The notes under the pieces were generated by a model. It was given only the letters and a program-made list of their open reading frames with translations, was not told where the DNA came from and searched no databases. The translations under genes were made by a program, and so were the position numbers. 64,000 nt of DNA from Bacillus thuringiensis (lineage in GTDB: Bacteria; Bacillota; Bacilli; Bacillales; Bacillaceae_G), in assembly GCF_022095615.2 (NCBI RefSeq), contig NZ_CP155559.1:1361501-1425500 (forward strand). Direction: 5' to 3'. Each line of letters opens with the position of its first letter. The stretch's first letter is position 1. Of this stretch, positions 27,103 through 35,526 are shown piece after piece.

Positions 27103-27459
27103 ATGAAACAATTTCTAGCGTTTATCGCGGCCGGTATTTTGGCTTTAATTGCTCTTGGTAGCCTTGCTGGTATTGTAGGATTCGCAATCGGAGCAGGAGT
27201 TGTGTACTGGAGCTATAAATCATTTGTGCGAGCACAATCATTTTTTGGAAAGTTAGCTTGGGGTATTGTTGGTTTAATCGGTTTATCCATTGCACTTTCG
27301 CACTCCCCAGCATTAATCGGTATCGCAGCATTAGTAGTTTTATACTACGGATACCGTGAGTGGAAAAAAGAAAAAAATGTAGTTGTTGATTCTGCATCAG
27401 AAAGTTCTAAACCATATAGCAACTTTGAAGATGAGTGGAACAAGTTAATGAAAAACTAA
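27103..27459 (+). CDS. Small membrane protein of the lmo0954 type, first gene of the lia operon
   Basis: This 118-residue protein has two to three hydrophobic segments (about 5-35 and 48-85), then a charged cytoplasmic tail (GYREWKKEKNVVVDSASESS). It resembles the Listeria Lmo0954 membrane protein family from memory. Its position ahead of a PspA-family gene parallels LiaI ahead of LiaH, so it may anchor PspA to the membrane. The start has GAGGCAAGCAC upstream, a modest site. Confidence 0.75.
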   Translation: MKQFLAFIAAGILALIALGSLAGIVGFAIGAGVVYWSYKSFVRAQSFFGKLAWGIVGLIGLSIALSHSPALIGIAALVVLYYGYREWKKEKNVVVDSASESSKPYSNFEDEWNKLMKN

Positions 27460-27510
27460 TAAAAAACTAATAAAAATCAAATTTATAAAGTAGAAGAGAG
27501 GAAGATTATA

Positions 27511-28173
27511 ATGAAACAAACTTTATTCGGACGTGTACGCGATGCAATTTTAGCAGATTTTCATAATGTGTTAGATGAGAAAGAAAGAAAAAATCCAATA
27601 GCGATGTTAAATCAATATTTACGCGATAGTGAGCGTGAAATAACAAAAATTGAGAAGTTAATTGAGCGCCATAAAACATTAAAATCAAATTTTGCTCGTG
27701 AGCTTGAGCAAGCACGTTATTTCGTTAATAAAAGATCAAAGCAAGCTATCATTGCTCAAGAAGCAGGCGAATTACAACTACATGAGCGTGCGTTAGAAGA
27801 AGTAGCGTATTATGAAGGGCAAGTAACTCGATTAGAAGAAATGTATGCAGGTGTTGTAGAGCAAATTGATGAGTTGGAGCGTCGTCTTTCTGAGATGAAA
27901 AATAAATTAAAAGAAATGCACGCGAAACGTATGGAATTAATGGCACGTGAAAATATGGCACATGCAAATCGTCGTATGAATACTGCTATGCATAAAATGG
28001 ATGAGAATAATCCGTTCTTACGCTTTGAAGAAATTGAAGATCATATCCGCGACTTAGAAACTCGTATGAATGAGGAGCATGAACGTGACACATTTGATAT
28101 GAAGATTGCAAAGCTTGAACGTGAAATGAAAGAAAAGAATGATGTATCGTTAACGAAAGAGTTAACAAAATAA
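27511..28173 (+). CDS. pspA: PspA/IM30-family membrane stress protein (LiaH-like)
   Basis: This 220-residue, almost entirely alpha-helical protein has continuous heptads, as in phage-shock protein A. It begins with an amphipathic helix MKQTLFGRVRDAILADFHNV, and DPIAMLNQYL-like KNPIAMLNQYLRDSEREI is the family signature near 30-48. Such proteins form large oligomers that protect a damaged membrane. It lies 51 bp after the small membrane protein with an AGAGAGGAAG site, followed by liaF-S-R. Confidence 0.9.
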   Translation: MKQTLFGRVRDAILADFHNVLDEKERKNPIAMLNQYLRDSEREITKIEKLIERHKTLKSNFARELEQARYFVNKRSKQAIIAQEAGELQLHERALEEVAYYEGQVTRLEEMYAGVVEQIDELERRLSEMKNKLKEMHAKRMELMARENMAHANRRMNTAMHKMDENNPFLRFEEIEDHIRDLETRMNEEHERDTFDMKIAKLEREMKEKNDVSLTKELTK

Positions 28174-28279
28174 TAGTAGTATATTATAAAACAGGCTTAT
28201 GATATAGTGATAGGAGAAAAGGTGTTGGAAAGCAATGCCTTTTCTTCTATGTATATGTAACAAGAAGGGGGGAGCTGAA

Positions 28280-29020
28280 ATGAAGAAACAATTTTCAAAA
28301 ACACAATTAATGGGGATGCTCCTCATCATATTTGGATTCGGTCTTTTTCTTGATATGATACTTGGACATTTTGAACCAGGTGGTCTCATTTTTGCATTTA
28401 TTATGCTTATGTTCGGAAGGCATTATCGTAAAAAGAATCGTTACGTACGGGGAAATGTATTTTTATTTGTTGGTGGTATCGTATTTTTATTCTTCTTATT
28501 TTCATCAGCAGCATTTGTTCTTGTCGTATTTGCTTGTTTAGCTTTAATTGGTTATCAACTGATTCAACAAGGACATCAGCAAAAAGCAATGAAGGTTGAA
28601 ATTAAAGAAAAAGGGATTATAGACGAAGAGAAGCAAATATATCGTACAGAACCATATTTAAAAAATATGTTTGTAGGGAATATACGAATGATGGATCATA
28701 TTTATGAACTTGAGGATATTAATGTTCAATATGGTGCTTGTGATGTGGAAATAGATTTAACAACTGCTATGATCCCAGAAGGGGAGACAGTAATTGTTAT
28801 TCGAGGTGTCGTTGGTAATATTCGTTTATATGTGCCATATGATATTGAACTGTCTTTAAATCATTCTGTTATTGTCGGACGTGTGCTCTTGCCAGGTCAT
28901 GAAGAGACAGGGTTTAATCGCAATGTTACATTTAAAACAGAGCAGTATAAAGAGGCTCCTCGTCGTATTAAAATTATTTCTTCGCTTGTCGTAGGCGATA
29001 CGGAAGTGAGGAAAGTATAA
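28280..29020 (+). CDS. liaF: LiaF-like negative regulator of the envelope stress system
   Basis: This 246-residue protein has four hydrophobic segments in residues 8-100. A cytoplasmic or surface beta-rich domain follows (NMFVGNIRMMDHIYELEDINVQYG and VVGNIRLYVPYDIEL), typical of the LiaF C-terminal domain. LiaF holds the LiaS kinase inactive without cell-wall stress. ATG 28280 follows AAGGGGGGAGCTG. The stop overlaps the liaS start (TAATG). Confidence 0.9.
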   Translation: MKKQFSKTQLMGMLLIIFGFGLFLDMILGHFEPGGLIFAFIMLMFGRHYRKKNRYVRGNVFLFVGGIVFLFFLFSSAAFVLVVFACLALIGYQLIQQGHQQKAMKVEIKEKGIIDEEKQIYRTEPYLKNMFVGNIRMMDHIYELEDINVQYGACDVEIDLTTAMIPEGETVIVIRGVVGNIRLYVPYDIELSLNHSVIVGRVLLPGHEETGFNRNVTFKTEQYKEAPRRIKIISSLVVGDTEVRKV

Positions 29021-30075
29021 TGAAAAAACAAAAAAATATTTCGTGGATGTATATTCGTTATTCTATGTTGTCCTCTGTTAGTATCGCACTTATTTGTACA
29101 ATTGTATATGTATGGAAAAGCGAGCAACAAGTGTATGATTTATTATGGAAGGAATCCATCGCTTCTGTTCCAATTGGCTTGTTTATTATGACTACAAGTT
29201 TACTTATCGGGGGAATTGTAGGATATGCAATCGGTTACTATATAGAGCAGCGTATACAAGGATTAAATACTTTTCTATTTGAAGTAGAGCGAGGGAATTT
29301 TCCGAGCGATGTTTCATTTACTGCAGATGATGAGTTTCATGAAGTGGAACGAAAAGTAATCGTTCTGGCTCGTCGATTAGAGGAGCAAGCTGGACTCTTT
29401 CAAAAAGTAACGAATGAACGAGCTCATTGGAATGAAGAGATGAGACAAGAAGCGATTTCCCAGGAAAGGCATCGATTGGCGAGGGAGCTGCATGATTCTG
29501 TAAGTCAGCAGCTTTTTGCAATGTCGATGATGATGTCGGCTATTAATGAACAAGTAGCTGAAATTCCAGAAACGACGAAAAAGCAGTTGCAGCTCGTTGA
29601 AAATATGGTTGTAAATGCACAATCAGAAATGAGAGCATTGCTTCTTCATTTACGCCCAGTGCAGTTAGAAGGTAAGAAACTAACAGAGGGTATAGAAGAA
29701 TTATTAACAGAACTGTCTAGAAAGCAACATATGAAAATTGAATGGTTAATTGAACCAATTCAATTAAAAAAAGGTGTAGAAGATCACTTATTCCGTATTG
29801 TACAAGAGGCGCTGTCTAATACTTTACGGCATGCGAAGGCAAAGAAAACGGAAGTACGTCTACGCAAAATTGAGCAATATGCAATATTGAAAATTATAGA
29901 TGATGGTGTCGGTTTTAAAGTAGGGGTTAATAAAGCTGGTTCGTACGGATTAAGATCAATGCAAGAGCGAGTTCATGAAATTGGTGGTACATTAAAAGTG
30001 CTTAGTTTTCCAAATAAAGGTACACAAATAGAAGTGAAAGTACCGATTATAATTGAGAGAGGGGGAGAGTCATGA
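29020..30075 (+). CDS. liaS: Sensor histidine kinase LiaS/VraS type
   Basis: This 351-residue NarL-type (HisKA_3) kinase has two membrane helices (about 12-32 and 50-73) with only a short extracellular loop, marking it as an intramembrane-sensing kinase. HAMP follows, then the phosphoacceptor His158 in [15 protein letters not shown]. The HATPase part has [15 protein letters not shown] (N box), DDGVGFK and [12 protein letters not shown]. It is translationally coupled to liaF and liaR and responds to lipid II-cycle antibiotics in relatives. Confidence 0.93.
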   Translation: MKKQKNISWMYIRYSMLSSVSIALICTIVYVWKSEQQVYDLLWKESIASVPIGLFIMTTSLLIGGIVGYAIGYYIEQRIQGLNTFLFEVERGNFPSDVSFTADDEFHEVERKVIVLARRLEEQAGLFQKVTNERAHWNEEMRQEAISQERHRLARELHDSVSQQLFAMSMMMSAINEQVAEIPETTKKQLQLVENMVVNAQSEMRALLLHLRPVQLEGKKLTEGIEELLTELSRKQHMKIEWLIEPIQLKKGVEDHLFRIVQEALSNTLRHAKAKKTEVRLRKIEQYAILKIIDDGVGFKVGVNKAGSYGLRSMQERVHEIGGTLKVLSFPNKGTQIEVKVPIIIERGGES

Positions 30076-30704
30076 TAAAAGTATTACTAGTTGATGATCA
30101 TGAAATGGTTCGAATGGGTGTATCGGCATATTTATCAACGCAGCCAGATATTGAAGTAGTTGGAGAAGCTGAAAATGGAAGAAAAGGTTCAGAGTTAGCT
30201 TTGCAATTAAGACCAGATATTATTTTGATGGACCTTGTCATGGATGAAATGGATGGGGTTGAAGCAACACGTGCAATTATTCAGGAATGGCCAGAAGCGA
30301 AAATTGTAGTTGTAACGAGCTTTTTAGATGATGAGAAATTGTATCCTGTTATTGAGGCGGGAGCGACAAGTTATTTATTAAAAACATCAAGAGCGAGTGA
30401 TATAGCAGACGCTGTACGAGCTACTTATGATGGAGAAACGGTATTAGAGCCAAAAGTTACTGGTAAAATGATGTCTCGTATGCGTCAGAAGAAAGAACAA
30501 CCTTTGCATGAGGAGTTAACAGATAGAGAGTCTGAAATTTTGTTATTAATTGCAGAGGGGAAAAGTAATCAAGAGATTGCGGATGAATTATTTATTGCCC
30601 TCAAAACAGTAAAGACACATGTGAGTAATATATTAAATAAGCTAAATGTAAGTGACCGGACACAGGCGGTTATTTATGCGTTTAGACACCAATTGACGAA
30701 ATGA
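30072..30704 (+). CDS. liaR: Response regulator LiaR/VraR type
   Basis: This 210-residue NarL-family regulator has the phosphoacceptor Asp54 ([13 protein letters not shown]). The receiver signature includes Asp8-Asp9 and a Lys near 104 (SYLLKTS). The LuxR-type helix-turn-helix spans [20 protein letters not shown] to about 196. It overlaps liaS by 4 bp and ends the operon. A dispersed repeat with a perfect hairpin starts on its stop codon and may serve as the 3' end. Confidence 0.94.
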   Translation: MIKVLLVDDHEMVRMGVSAYLSTQPDIEVVGEAENGRKGSELALQLRPDIILMDLVMDEMDGVEATRAIIQEWPEAKIVVVTSFLDDEKLYPVIEAGATSYLLKTSRASDIADAVRATYDGETVLEPKVTGKMMSRMRQKKEQPLHEELTDRESEILLLIAEGKSNQEIADELFIALKTVKTHVSNILNKLNVSDRTQAVIYAFRHQLTK

Positions 30705-30770
30705 TAAAGTGAAACTTTAATCAGTGGGGGGTTATCCCACTGATTATTAGTTTGCACCAATTGGGATTCC
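30704..30770 (+). repeat. Dispersed structured repeat, copy B
   Basis: ATAAAGTGAAACTTTAAT is followed by the perfect 10-bp stem AATCAGTGGG/CCCACTGATT, then ATTAGTTTGCACCAATTGGG. It aligns end to end with copy A at 7173, but the stem sequences differ while staying paired. Confidence 0.6.
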
Positions 30771-30847
30771 AAATCTTTTTATTGACGCCAATAAATGTAA
30801 GCGTTATCATTGAGTTGTTAACAGTACATACAAAGGGGAGAGAGTGT

Positions 30848-31111
30848 ATGTTAGTTCAAACGATATTTGGCATGGATAAGTCTAAAAAATTAGGGGATTA
30901 TGTGAACGCATTACAAGCGCTTTGTGAACAATATGATGTTGAAACAGATAAAATTGCAATTGTCGAGGCGACAGAAGAGTACTATTTATTTTTAGTGAAA
31001 CAAGAAGATTGCTATGATGTTGTCAAAGTAGAAACAGTGGATACAAATATCGACTATTATACGAAAGTGTATAAAATAAGCAGTTTTAATCATACTGCTT
31101 ATCAAATGTAA
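30848..31111 (+). CDS. Conserved small protein of unknown function
   Basis: This 87-residue acidic protein starts MLVQTIFGMDKSKKLGDYVN and ends SSFNHTAYQM. It has no signal or membrane helix. The pattern of strand-helix-strand suggests a small alpha-beta domain. ATG 30848 has AAGGGGAGAG upstream. A longer frame to 30752 runs back into the repeat element and lacks a site. I do not recognise it. Confidence 0.7.
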   Translation: MLVQTIFGMDKSKKLGDYVNALQALCEQYDVETDKIAIVEATEEYYLFLVKQEDCYDVVKVETVDTNIDYYTKVYKISSFNHTAYQM

Positions 31112-31137
31112 AAAAACTCCCTTTCGGGAGTTTTTTT
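31110..31137. terminator. Bidirectional terminator
   Basis: AACTCCC and GGGAGTT with a TTTC loop are flanked by A- and T-runs, between the small gene and brnQ, which converge here. Confidence 0.9.
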
Positions 31138-32491
31138 AGGATGCTTTTACTTCATGAGATTCGGTTAGTAAGGGCACTTTTTTCGCACCGCTTAGCTTAG
31201 CGATTATAAGGCCGATAAGCGCTCCGGCTAATGCTGGTATTAACCAGCCTATTCCTTCCGTATATAAAGGGATGAATTCAAAATATGGTGTGATAAATGA
31301 AACTGAAATACCACCTTGTTTTAATCCATCAAATATGCTTACGATTGCTGCTCCAATTAAAGCACCTATATAAACAGAGCGATATCCACCGAAATATTTA
31401 TGCAGTAACGATAGTAGAACGAGTACAATTGCAATTGGATATACAACAAGTAAAATTGGAACAGAGATGGCAATAATTTTTGTTAAACCTAAGTTGGCAA
31501 CTAATAATCCTAATGCACAAATGATGCTAGCGAACGTTTTGTATGAAAGTGTAGTCAATAATGTTGAGAAATATTGACTACATGCAGATACAAGTCCAAC
31601 ACATGTCGTTAAACAAGCGAGTGTAACGATTAGAGATAATAGAAGCAAACCGTATGGACCGAATAATTGCTGTACGATAACAGTAAGTAATTGTCCGCCA
31701 TTTTTTGCATATCCGAGAGAGACACTAGTTGCACCAAGCCAGCCAAGTGCACCATATACAAGTACGAGACCAGTAGCGGCAATAAGTCCTGCTTTCGCTG
31801 TTGCGATGGCAATGGATTTACGATCCTTCACACCTTTAGAGCGAATGGCATTTACAACGATAATTCCAAATGCAAGCGCAGAAATGGTATCCATCGTTAA
31901 GTATCCTTCCATAAAGCCTTTGAAGATTGGAGAAGTTTGATACTCTTGCATTGCGGGTCCTGATTGCCCGAGTGGTGTAAATACACTTTTAACAAATAAT
32001 AAGAAAATAGAGAGTAATAAAATAGGTGTTAATATATTTCCGATGCGATCGACAAGTTTAGATGGATTTAAACTAAGCCAAAATACGATAGCGAAGAAGA
32101 TGACCGTGTATAAAAAGAGTGCTAGGTTACTAGAGCGAATTGTTTCTGGTAAGAAAGAACTAACACCCATTTCATAAGCGACATTTGCAACGCGTGGAAT
32201 TCCCATAGAAGGACCGATTGCGATGTATACAACTACAGTAAAGAAAATTCCGAATAATGGGTGGACATGACTTGCGAGTTGTTGCATACCGTTTCCTGAT
32301 AAAGAAATTGCAATAACAGTTAATAATGGTAAACCGACTCCTGTTAGTAAAAATCCAATCATTGCCGGCCAAAAGTTTTCACCTGCATTTTGTCCAAGCA
32401 TGGGAGGGAAAATTAAATTACCTGCCCCAAAAAATAAAGAAAATAGCATAAGACCCGTGAAAAAAATATGTTTTTTTGATACAGTGTTCAT
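31136..32491 (-). CDS. brnQ: Branched-chain amino acid:cation transporter (LIVCS family)
   Basis: This 451-residue, 12-helix carrier takes up leucine, isoleucine and valine with sodium or protons. The N-terminal signature FFGAGNLIFPPMLGQ is characteristic, and GIPRVANVAYEMGV follows. ATG 32491 lies behind AAAGGAGG. The longer frame to 32530 begins inside the T-box terminator. It is controlled by an Ile-specific T-box leader. Confidence 0.95.
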   Translation of the reverse strand: MNTVSKKHIFFTGLMLFSLFFGAGNLIFPPMLGQNAGENFWPAMIGFLLTGVGLPLLTVIAISLSGNGMQQLASHVHPLFGIFFTVVVYIAIGPSMGIPRVANVAYEMGVSSFLPETIRSSNLALFLYTVIFFAIVFWLSLNPSKLVDRIGNILTPILLLSIFLLFVKSVFTPLGQSGPAMQEYQTSPIFKGFMEGYLTMDTISALAFGIIVVNAIRSKGVKDRKSIAIATAKAGLIAATGLVLVYGALGWLGATSVSLGYAKNGGQLLTVIVQQLFGPYGLLLLSLIVTLACLTTCVGLVSACSQYFSTLLTTLSYKTFASIICALGLLVANLGLTKIIAISVPILLVVYPIAIVLVLLSLLHKYFGGYRSVYIGALIGAAIVSIFDGLKQGGISVSFITPYFEFIPLYTEGIGWLIPALAGALIGLIIAKLSGAKKVPLLTESHEVKAS

Positions 32492-32534
32492 TGTTTTTCC
32501 TCCTTTTTTAAAATTCATTTGTAAGAACACAAAA

Positions 32535-32832
32535 AACTCGTCCCTAAAGAAAGGGACGAGTTATATTTACCCGCGATACCACCCTAATTTATACATGTAG
32601 AAACGAGTCTATATGTATACGGCTTTACAACGTACAACATGATACGTGTTCCTTGTAACGGGGGACAGCCGGTAAGAACTTACTGTAACATTCGGTTCTA
32701 CTTCTCGGAGATGATTTTCCGCTACGCACTGAACGTTGGCTTTCAGCAAATCGCCAACTCTCTGGGGGACAGTCCTATAACGTACTCGTTCTCGTCAATG
32801 AATTTTTATTCAAGTATTCTGACAGTATTGTT
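32535..32832 (-). promoter_or_regulatory. T-box leader of brnQ, specifier AUC (Ile)
   Basis: On the minus strand, stem I base GAGA/TCTC encloses AGTA and GGAAAATCA. The specifier ATC follows GAA plus one base and precedes purine A, the standard register, giving isoleucine. CAGAGAGTTGG is in the stem I tip region. The T-box AATTAGGGTGGTATCGCGG lies at 32571-32589, and the terminator AACTCGTCCCT/AGGGACGAGTT at 32535-32562 ends in a T-run. TTGACT at 32850-32855 (minus) is the probable -35 element. Confidence 0.93.
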
Positions 32833-33079
32833 GCATGTTTTTTTTTGAAAGTCAATATTTTTTTTGGAAGATATATTTATATGCAGAAATATCGAATGTG
32901 ATATTCGTTGTAGTAAAAGGAATGGTGAATTGTAAAAAGGGAGTAAAATTTTGTAGAGAATTGTAAAGTTTATAGAGAAAGTTGATATTTACAGGAGTAA
33001 AGAAGGTATTGTTTGAATTTACAGAGAATAATACATCAATCCACTTGCTGGAAAGAACAAACCAAAAGAGGTGACTGAA

Positions 33080-33289
33080 ATGCTTGCGATGGGAGTATTA
33101 TTTGGCATTATTGCTATAATTGGTTTTATGTGGTTATATTATTCGCGTTCGTTTAAACAAGCAGAAGTTTTACTCTTTCAAAAAGGTAGTTTGTTGACAA
33201 ATCAGTCTAGATATTTAGTATGTCCGAAGTGTGGAAGTGCACAGGCCAGAAGTGGAGGGTATCAAGAGTGTTGCAAAAGTAGATTATGA
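33080..33289 (+). CDS. Small membrane protein with partial zinc-ribbon
   Basis: This 69-residue protein has one N-terminal membrane helix (MLAMGVLFGIIAIIGFMWLY). Its cytoplasmic tail contains CPKCG and, after 11 residues, CC, which could bind a metal. ATG 33080 follows AGAGGTGA. A GTG 9 bp earlier overlaps that site. Function unknown; I do not recognise a family. Confidence 0.65.
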   Translation: MLAMGVLFGIIAIIGFMWLYYSRSFKQAEVLLFQKGSLLTNQSRYLVCPKCGSAQARSGGYQECCKSRL

Positions 33290-33292
33290 AAG

Positions 33293-33327
33293 AAGGAAGC
33301 CTCACATTATTTTGTGAGGCTTCCTTC
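33293..33327. terminator. Bidirectional terminator
   Basis: AAGGAAGCCTCACA and TGTGAGGCTTCCTT form a 14-bp stem between convergent genes. T-runs are weak on both sides. Confidence 0.75.
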
Positions 33328-33328
33328 C

Positions 33329-34105
33329 TTACAATTTCATGGCACTCCAAATTGTCCACCGATCTCTTTCAATTATAGGAGAGGTGTTTTGTAATGCGAT
33401 CTGGACCTGTTGTAGAAGTTGAGAAAGTTCATGATCTGTTAATTCGTAAAGAATGGATCGACCTGTTCGAGGTGATAAATCTTGTAGCAATGCCTCTACA
33501 GAATCATGTATTTTTCGTACTTCCCATTGTGTTTGAGTAGGGAACACGTGAAGAAAATATTTTTGTAATTCTTGTTGTATCGTGGTGGTTTTTGGACGTC
33601 TTTTTGATTCAATTTCAATAAGTTTTGGAAAGATAGAGAAAAAATATCCACGAATGTGTTCGGGGCTTCCAGGAATTATGCAATCTTCAATAGTTCGATC
33701 TTGTACAATGAGTACACCGTTTTTCTTTAATATACGAGAAGCTTCACGTAGAAATGTAGGAATGTCTTGTAAATGATGAATAACTGCGCGCGAAATAACA
33801 ATGTCGAATGTATCATTAGGATATGGGACGCTATGTGCATCACCGTGAATGAAAGAAATGTTTGGAAAATCGCTACAATTTTCTTTTGCGGCCTGTAATA
33901 TTTCTTTTGAAAAATCAAGCCCAACAACACTTTTTGCTCCCAAAAGGGCAAGTTCTTTCGTATAAATACCGCCACCACAGCCGATATCGATTATTTGCTT
34001 GTTTTGTATATTTGTAATACTCTTTATCATTTCGTCCCAAGAAATATGGGCGTTTCGCTGTGCGTATGTGTATTTATTATTTGCATCGTGAAAATTAATG
34101 GACAT
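33329..34105 (-). CDS. Class I SAM-dependent methyltransferase
   Basis: This 258-residue methyltransferase has motif I IIDIGCGGGIYTKEL (38-52), with the acidic end of strand 2 in VVGLDFS. The motif SVPYPNDTFDIVISRAVIHH suggests the UbiE/Methyltransf_11 subgroup. No neighbouring pathway gene indicates the acceptor. It is flanked by terminators, so it is monocistronic. Confidence 0.88.
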   Translation of the reverse strand: MSINFHDANNKYTYAQRNAHISWDEMIKSITNIQNKQIIDIGCGGGIYTKELALLGAKSVVGLDFSKEILQAAKENCSDFPNISFIHGDAHSVPYPNDTFDIVISRAVIHHLQDIPTFLREASRILKKNGVLIVQDRTIEDCIIPGSPEHIRGYFFSIFPKLIEIESKRRPKTTTIQQELQKYFLHVFPTQTQWEVRKIHDSVEALLQDLSPRTGRSILYELTDHELSQLLQQVQIALQNTSPIIERDRWTIWSAMKL

Positions 34106-34214
34106 GAAAAAGACCTCCTTTCAATGCTTAGTATAGCGTATTTTATAGTGTTTCACGTTTTTGTTTTTTGTATGAAGATTATAAGGATTTCTTATTGTAA
34201 AAGGGAGGATTAAA

Positions 34215-35072
34215 TTGAAAAGGAAATATGTATTATTATTGTTGTTGTTTGCTATGCTACTAGCATCTTGTAGTCAAGTTGAGCCAAAAAAAGAAACAAA
34301 AAAAGTAGAAGAGACGGTGAATGAAGTGAAAGAAACAATAGAGGTAACCGTTATACAAAAAAAACATAAAGAGAAAAAGTTACAGGAATCAGAAGCGAAG
34401 TTAGTAATAGATATTATAGATAAAGCGGAAAAACAAGACATAACAGGTAGTTTTGGTGAGCCGGAATATGAAATACAAATTAGTAGAGATGGAAAAAAAG
34501 AAACCTATTATGCATGGCTAAGAGGAGAAGATAGACGAGGATGGCTACAATATAAGAACGCTATGTACATGCTAAATAAAAAAGATACGGAAAAGCTTTT
34601 AGCTATATTTCCAAATGTTTCAGAACAAAAAGAAGATGAGATGCAGGCAGGTCCTTTAACGGAAGTCACAAAAAAAGATTTGCAGATTACCGCGTTTCAT
34701 ATTAAAGCAGGTGATCAACAAGTGAATTATACGGTACGATATACGATTTCACAATCACTATACAACAAGTTAGAGAAGGAACAAGAATATTATTTGCAAG
34801 TTATTTTCCCAGAAAAAGTTCAAAAATTAATTGGAGCAAAAGAGAGTGAAAAAATTTTAGGTGAAAAGGTAAAGGAAGGGTATAAACAGTATGAATTGCA
34901 TGCTACTGTTCCGATAAAAGATGCTTCAGAATCACAATTAAAGTCATTAGAAACATATTATGAAAATTATGATTTGAAAATATTAAATAGTAAAAAAGAA
35001 AAAATAGGTGTTTTTCAAAATATCATTCAAATTGTTAAAGAGTATGGTGAAAAAATGAATTTACAAAGATAA
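34215..35072 (+). CDS. Lipoprotein of unknown function
   Basis: This 285-residue protein has a lipoprotein signal peptide with lipobox LLASC near residue 19. A Lys/Glu-rich linker (QVEPKKETKKVEETVNEVKE) follows, then a mostly beta domain. TTG 34215 lies 7 bp behind AAGGGAGG. No family recognised. It ends directly at a dispersed repeat copy, so that element may act as its 3' end. Confidence 0.82.
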   Translation: MKRKYVLLLLLFAMLLASCSQVEPKKETKKVEETVNEVKETIEVTVIQKKHKEKKLQESEAKLVIDIIDKAEKQDITGSFGEPEYEIQISRDGKKETYYAWLRGEDRRGWLQYKNAMYMLNKKDTEKLLAIFPNVSEQKEDEMQAGPLTEVTKKDLQITAFHIKAGDQQVNYTVRYTISQSLYNKLEKEQEYYLQVIFPEKVQKLIGAKESEKILGEKVKEGYKQYELHATVPIKDASESQLKSLETYYENYDLKILNSKKEKIGVFQNIIQIVKEYGEKMNLQR

Positions 35073-35112
35073 AGTGACACTTTAATTAGCCCTGACGGAT
35101 CAGGATGAATGT
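35069..35112 (+). repeat. Dispersed structured repeat, copy C (short)
   Basis: ATAAAGTGACACTTTAAT overlaps the lipoprotein stop codon. It is followed by AATTA...TAATT enclosing the stem CCTGA/TCAGG. Same arrangement as copies A and B, but with a shorter tail. Confidence 0.5.
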
Positions 35113-35152
35113 AATTTGTAAAGTTTATATGGCCTTTCCTAGGAAATGATAA

Positions 35153-35181
35153 TAGAGAGGGGGAAAAACACCCCCTCTCTA
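35153..35181 (-). terminator. Hairpin at the 3' end of the small membrane gene
   Basis: TAGAGAGGGGG and CCCCCTCTCTA form a perfect 11-bp stem just behind the minus-strand stop codon. T-runs are short, so it may act mainly as a stability element. Confidence 0.65.
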
Positions 35182-35379
35182 TTACTTTGCTTTTGCAGAT
35201 GGCTCATTCATTGATTTTCGTGTAATAAGAAAAGAAATCATAAGAGCGGAAAGGATGATAAGAGCAATAAATACGTGATTGGGCAACAAATCTAATAATA
35301 ATACGTAACTAACGGTATAAAAAATAAGAGTTGAAGCTAAAAACGATAGAGCACCTATTATGAGAGATTGCAAATTCAT
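35182..35379 (-). CDS. Small two-helix membrane protein
   Basis: This 65-residue protein has two hydrophobic helices (about 5-28 and 34-51) and a basic tail ending MNEPSAKAK. It is preceded by a consensus AAAGGAGGTG, which supports a real, well-translated gene. The family is not recognised. Confidence 0.72.
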   Translation of the reverse strand: MNLQSLIIGALSFLASTLIFYTVSYVLLLDLLPNHVFIALIILSALMISFLITRKSMNEPSAKAK

Positions 35380-35526
35380 CTGTATACACCTCCTTTTATT
35401 TATATTTTTGGCTAAAAATGGATTAAATAAACGTTATTTCTAACAATAGAAAAAAATATGTCATAATAGAGAAAAGAACAAGCTTTCATGAATATGACTC
35501 ATTAATGAGAGATAAAGGAGAGAAAT

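Noticed and set aside
32400..32848. Plus-strand open frames over the brnQ leader
   Set aside because: They lie across the T-box and terminator of the minus-strand brnQ leader and have no ribosome binding sites.
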